Origin: Candidatus Woesearchaeota archaeon
GTDB lineage: Archaea > Nanobdellota > Nanobdellia > Woesearchaeales > ARS49
Length of the DNA: 7,829 nt
NCBI GenBank assembly: GCA_023261345.1
Contig: JAHFPE010000026.1
Location: forward strand, 1-7,829
Reading direction: 5' to 3'
The number at the start of each line of letters is the position of its first letter. The stretch's first letter is position 1. The notes below the pieces were generated by a model that saw nothing but the letters and a program-made list of their open reading frames with translations, was not told the DNA's origin and ran no database searches. Shown here in pieces: positions 5,749 to 7,829 of the stretch. Position numbers and translations under genes: made by a program.

Positions 5749-6390
5749 ATGACTAGACTCACAATCGCATTTGACAACGACGGAACGCTCATTGATACAC
5801 ATGACTTCTATACTCGCATGAATAATGAGCTAGGAAGAAAATATGATCTTCCATTTATGTTAGCACCAGATATTTCCCGAACGTTTAGCCGAGAGGGATA
5901 CTGGCAGTGCATGAGAAAAAATGGGGTTAAGGATGCAATGGTGCAATTAATGCTGGATGAAATAGAACCGCGCATCAAAGAACACCTGAAACAAGTACTG
6001 TTTTTTGAAGGAATGCCAGAACTATTTCGAACACTAAGCGAGGATCATGACATTTATGTCGTAACTGACGCACGGGAATCTTGGCTCAAGGAATTGTACG
6101 AACGAGTAGAACTCGCACCTCGTGCAGTCTACGGACTTGAACGAGGACCGCACAAAAAAGAACGCCTCAAAACAGTTCGAGAATTGCATCCAACACAAAC
6201 ACCAATTTATGTTTGTGACACGACATCAGACTGCAGAGCCGCAACAGGAGAAGGATATAAGGTAATTGCAGTTACGTGGGGATTTCATCCAGAGAACTGG
6301 TTGCTTGAAGAGAACCCGGATTTTCTCGCACGAACCACTCAAGAAGTTAGGGAAGGGCTCGACGTGATTGCACGAAATGGACATAAATAA
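5749..6390 (+). CDS. HAD-superfamily hydrolase, phosphoglycolate-phosphatase-like
   Basis: The 213-residue protein carries the four HAD motifs: motif I DNDGT with nucleophile Asp9 and acid/base Asp11; motif II Thr106-Asp107 in VVTDA; motif III Lys136/Lys137 in GPHKKER; motif IV Asp157 and Asp161 in CDTTSD. A helical cap occupies about residues 17-85, as in subfamily I (phosphoglycolate or nucleotide phosphatases), and VTWGFH after motif IV is also typical. The substrate cannot be read from sequence. It starts 43 bp after rtcB on the same strand with no clear TATA box, so cotranscription is likely. A role in cleaning up phosphorylated products is possible but unproven. The ribosome site is weak (GATGTGA, 5730-5736). 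Confidence 0.85.
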   Translation: MTRLTIAFDNDGTLIDTHDFYTRMNNELGRKYDLPFMLAPDISRTFSREGYWQCMRKNGVKDAMVQLMLDEIEPRIKEHLKQVLFFEGMPELFRTLSEDHDIYVVTDARESWLKELYERVELAPRAVYGLERGPHKKERLKTVRELHPTQTPIYVCDTTSDCRAATGEGYKVIAVTWGFHPENWLLEENPDFLARTTQEVREGLDVIARNGHK

Positions 6391-6428
6391 ACTTTACGCA
6401 CCCCATCTATTTCCTTGGGCCCTGTGAG

Positions 6429-6602
6429 TTACGCGTTCCATTCTTTTTTTACAATCTTCCAAATAAGCCAAAAGCCAATCAAACAAAGAATTGCAACACC
6501 TGCAATAAGAAGAATATCAGTTGGTGTGTATATTTGTTGCACGACAACAGATAGGTTAATTTGGGTTACAGTTGCGTTTTGAAATGTCAGATTTTGCGCC
6601 AT
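6429..6602 (-). CDS. Small single-pass membrane protein, function unknown
   Basis: This minus-strand gene encodes 57 residues from the ATG at 6602. The N-terminal half is polar (MAQNLTFQNATVTQ). One strong transmembrane helix follows at about residues 29-50 (DILLIAGVAILCLIGFWLIW), then a basic/aromatic tail KIVKKEWNA. The positive-inside rule suggests the C-terminus is cytoplasmic. An upstream in-frame ATG at 6707 would add 35 residues rich in Cys that overlap rpl15e and look non-coding. The 6602 start sits about 26 nt from a TATA-like box, consistent with a leaderless mRNA. It converges on the HAD gene with a 38-bp gap. Confidence 0.65.
   Translation of the reverse strand: MAQNLTFQNATVTQINLSVVVQQIYTPTDILLIAGVAILCLIGFWLIWKIVKKEWNA
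6444..6450 (+). terminator. Possible T-tract terminator for the rtcB-HAD unit
   Basis: Seven T on the plus strand lie 54 bp after the HAD stop, inside the 3' end of the opposite membrane-protein gene, where they are the complement of Lys codons. Archaeal RNA polymerase can stop at such tracts without a hairpin. The tract may simply reflect the coding sequence. Confidence 0.25.
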
Positions 6603-6623
6603 ACTGCTTGCGAGATAGCAAAG

Positions 6624-6633
6624 CTTTAAAAAC
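6624..6633. promoter_or_regulatory. Shared bidirectional TATA-like box between the membrane-protein gene and rpl15e
   Basis: CTTTAAAAAC has a symmetric TTTAAA core (6625-6630). Its centre is about 28 nt before the rpl15e ATG (6656, plus) and about 26 nt before the membrane-protein ATG (6602, minus). Both genes lack a Shine-Dalgarno, so both look leaderless and served by the same box. The plus-strand reading (TTTAAAAA) is the better TATA consensus. Confidence 0.5.
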
Positions 6634-6655
6634 CATGTACTTCTGCCCAAAATAC

Positions 6656-7219
6656 ATGGGCACATACAAGTACATGCAGAAGTTATGGAAGAAACCAAAA
6701 GAATCACTAGGACCTCTTTGGAAAGAACGACTTATGCAGTGGCGTAGAGAACCAGTAACACTTCGACTCGCTGGGCCAACACGACTTGATAGAGCACGAA
6801 GTGTCGGGTATGTTGCAAAACAAGGAATTTTTGTTGTAAGACAGAAAGTCACAACTGGACCACATAGAAGAACATGGACTGGCGGAAGAATGAGCAAAAA
6901 TATGCGTACAATCAAAGCTCTTCGAAAAAGTTATCAACTCATTGCTGAAGAACGCGCTTCAAAAGGATTCTCAAATTGCGAAGTAATGAACAGTTACTGG
7001 CTTGCAAATGACAGCAAACATTACTGGTATGAGGTAGTTATGGTAGAAAGAAATCATCCAGTTGTTCTTGCAGACGTACGACTTCGAGGACTTGCAACAA
7101 CAGGCAGAGTATTCCACGGCAGAACAAGTGCAGGAAAGAAATCACGAGGACTACGTTCAAAAGGAATGGGCTCAGAAAAAATGAGGCCATCACGACGTAG
7201 CAACTATCGCAGAGCTTAA
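6656..7219 (+). CDS. rpl15e: 50S ribosomal protein L15e (eL15)
   Basis: The 187-residue basic protein is archaeal/eukaryotic L15e, close to the usual archaeal length of about 194. Recognisable blocks are MGTYKYMQKLW at the start, PTRLDRAR (41-48), GYVAKQG (51-57), IAEERA (96-101), VMNSYW (110-115) and TSAGKKSRGLRSKG (157-170), ending in an Arg-rich tail. It is a structural protein of the large subunit and has no bacterial counterpart, so it marks this DNA as archaeal. Reading-frame extension to 6572 is rejected because L15e begins with MG.YKY and the TATA-like box lies inside that extension. The position relative to the box implies a leaderless mRNA. Confidence 0.95.
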   Translation: MGTYKYMQKLWKKPKESLGPLWKERLMQWRREPVTLRLAGPTRLDRARSVGYVAKQGIFVVRQKVTTGPHRRTWTGGRMSKNMRTIKALRKSYQLIAEERASKGFSNCEVMNSYWLANDSKHYWYEVVMVERNHPVVLADVRLRGLATTGRVFHGRTSAGKKSRGLRSKGMGSEKMRPSRRSNYRRA

Positions 7220-7235
7220 TGCAAAAAAAAAAACA

Positions 7236-7266
7236 ACGCAAGTAATAATGCCAACAACGCTTGCGT
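7236..7266. repeat. 7-bp inverted repeat between A-tracts
   Basis: ACGCAAG (7236-7242) and CTTGCGT (7260-7266) form a 7-bp stem with a 17-nt loop. Eleven A (7223-7233) precede it and seven A (7267-7273) follow. AACAACGC also occurs twice (7232-7239, 7253-7260). On the minus strand the stem would be followed by T-runs, but no minus-strand gene ends here. On the plus strand it could be a processing or regulatory stem between rpl15e and the next gene. Confidence 0.3.
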
Positions 7267-7284
7267 AAAAAAAGAGGGATGCAT

Positions 7285-7464
7285 ATGGCACGAAAAAAAA
7301 TAGAGAAAGAAGAAGAACCAGACTTTGAAGAAGAACACCCAGATCCAGATCATGACAAGCATGATAAGCATGAGAAGGGCTATTCTGAAGACGAAGATGA
7401 TGATGAAGACGTCACTGACTCAGAAGAAGATACTGTCACAGATGAATCTAGCGGCGAGTTTTAA
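7285..7464 (+). CDS. Small acidic protein with a His/Asp/Lys repeat, function unknown
   Basis: The 59-residue protein starts MARKKIEKEEEP and is then dominated by Asp and Glu. HDKHDKHEK (residues 23-31) is encoded by three tandem 9-bp repeats (7351-7377), and a long Asp/Glu tract with Ser and Thr follows. It is probably disordered. The ATG at 7285 is preferred because GAGGG (7274-7278) lies 6 nt upstream; an ATG at 7279 and a TTG at 7261 would overlap or precede that site. It follows rpl15e by 65 bp and precedes secE, so it may share a transcript with rpl15e. The His/Asp cluster could bind divalent metal, but this is a guess from composition. Confidence 0.6.
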   Translation: MARKKIEKEEEPDFEEEHPDPDHDKHDKHEKGYSEDEDDDEDVTDSEEDTVTDESSGEF

Positions 7465-7488
7465 CATCCTTCAGTTCACGCTAAACTC

Positions 7489-7517
7489 ATAGTTGACTTT
7501 TATACTACCGCAACTAT
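7489..7517. repeat. 7-bp inverted repeat upstream of secE
   Basis: ATAGTTG (7489-7495) and CAACTAT (7511-7517) form a stem with a 15-nt loop. It lies 24 bp after the acidic gene stop, and its right arm touches the secE TATA-like box. It could act as a terminator stem for the upstream gene or a binding site; chance is not excluded. Confidence 0.25.
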
Positions 7518-7524
7518 TATAAAA
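7516..7524 (+). promoter_or_regulatory. TATA-like box for secE
   Basis: ATTATAAAA is centred about 26 nt before the ATG at 7546, with no Shine-Dalgarno between them. This implies a leaderless transcript and supports 7546 as the true start, including the long N-terminal extension. Confidence 0.6.
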
Positions 7525-7545
7525 CTCCAGCTTTGAACAATACAC

Positions 7546-7829
7546 ATGGAAAATCCAATCGTGCAACAATCACAACCAAGTGCTGCTGCACAACCAACAG
7601 AGAGCGCGCAATCTGGCTCTGCCACTCAATCACGTCCTAATCTAGAACAGCAAAGTTCCGTAGCTCCTGTACCTCAACATAGATCATCACAAGTTCAACC
7701 TGTTTTTGTATCATCTTCTGCAGGCTCTTCATCCATTCCTGAAAAACAATCGTTCGTAGGAAAGCTCCAAAGCAAAATGATTGAATACCGTCGAGTATTA
7801 CGTTCAACAAGAAAACCAAACTATCAAGA
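7546..7829 (+). CDS. secE: SecE/Sec61-gamma preprotein translocase subunit, 5' part, with a low-complexity N-terminal extension
   Basis: The frame is open from ATG 7546 to the window end (94 codons plus two bases). Residues 1 to about 65 are low complexity, rich in Gln, Ser, Ala and Pro. From about residue 70 the sequence becomes the amphipathic cytoplasmic helix of archaeal SecE, with EYRRVLRSTRKP (80-91) as the diagnostic stretch. The single transmembrane helix should follow just outside the window. SecE clamps SecY in the protein-conducting channel. Archaeal SecE is usually about 55-75 residues in total, so the extension alone is as long as a normal protein. Start choice is supported by the TATA-like box at 7516-7524. 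In many archaea spt5 and rpl11 come next. Confidence 0.8.
   Translation, partial: MENPIVQQSQPSAAAQPTESAQSGSATQSRPNLEQQSSVAPVPQHRSSQVQPVFVSSSAGSSSIPEKQSFVGKLQSKMIEYRRVLRSTRKPNYQ

Noticed and set aside
6572..6655. 28-residue N-terminal extension of L15e
   Set aside because: L15e begins at MG.YKY, and the TATA-like box for the gene lies inside the extension.
6603..6707. 35-residue Cys-rich N-terminal extension of the membrane protein
   Set aside because: It overlaps the rpl15e start and the shared TATA-like box on the opposite strand and looks like antisense of coding sequence.
1..7829. CRISPR array, insertion sequence, tRNA or rRNA
   Set aside because: No regularly spaced direct repeats, transposase, cloverleaf or rRNA sequence was recognised on either strand. 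The only tandem repeat is the 3 x 9 bp tract inside the acidic protein gene.

Overview
The window comes from an AT-rich archaeal genome. The archaeal assignment rests on ribosomal protein L15e, a SecE/Sec61-gamma start, an archease next to an RtcB RNA ligase, an AbrB-PhoU fusion, and TATA-like boxes about 25-28 nt upstream of start codons that lack a Shine-Dalgarno (leaderless genes). Tight packing, very small genes and a stand-alone PPDK-like C-terminal half would fit a DPANN-type archaeon. I cannot name the phylum from this sequence alone.

Layout: (1) Bases 1-270 hold the 3' end of an unrecognised plus-strand gene. (2) 323-1969 encodes a 548-residue protein with the phosphohistidine and PEP/pyruvate-binding domains of pyruvate phosphate dikinase, but no ATP-grasp domain. 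(3) A convergent minus-strand gene (2012-2953) encodes an AbrB-PhoU regulator. (4) Divergent from it is a small acidic protein gene (3084-3329). It is followed by a GC-rich stretch with nested inverted repeats (possible small RNA or 38-codon gene) and a strong hairpin plus T-run terminator (3492-3529). (5) An RNA-ligation block follows: archease (3588-4028) with a 14-bp perfect palindrome abutting its TATA box, a 165-bp element with long nested inverted repeats (4035-4199), rtcB (4257-5705) and a HAD phosphatase (5749-6390). (6) A translation/secretion block ends the window: a 57-residue membrane protein (minus) and rpl15e (plus) diverge from what looks like one shared TATA box; then come a 59-residue acidic, His-containing protein and the start of secE with a long low-complexity N-terminal extension.

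Functionally, archease and RtcB are the clear partnership. RtcB joins RNA 2',3'-cyclic phosphate ends to 5'-OH ends in tRNA splicing and RNA repair, and archease activates it. The structured element lying between their genes is the most interesting unexplained sequence here. No CRISPR array, insertion sequence, tRNA or rRNA was recognised.
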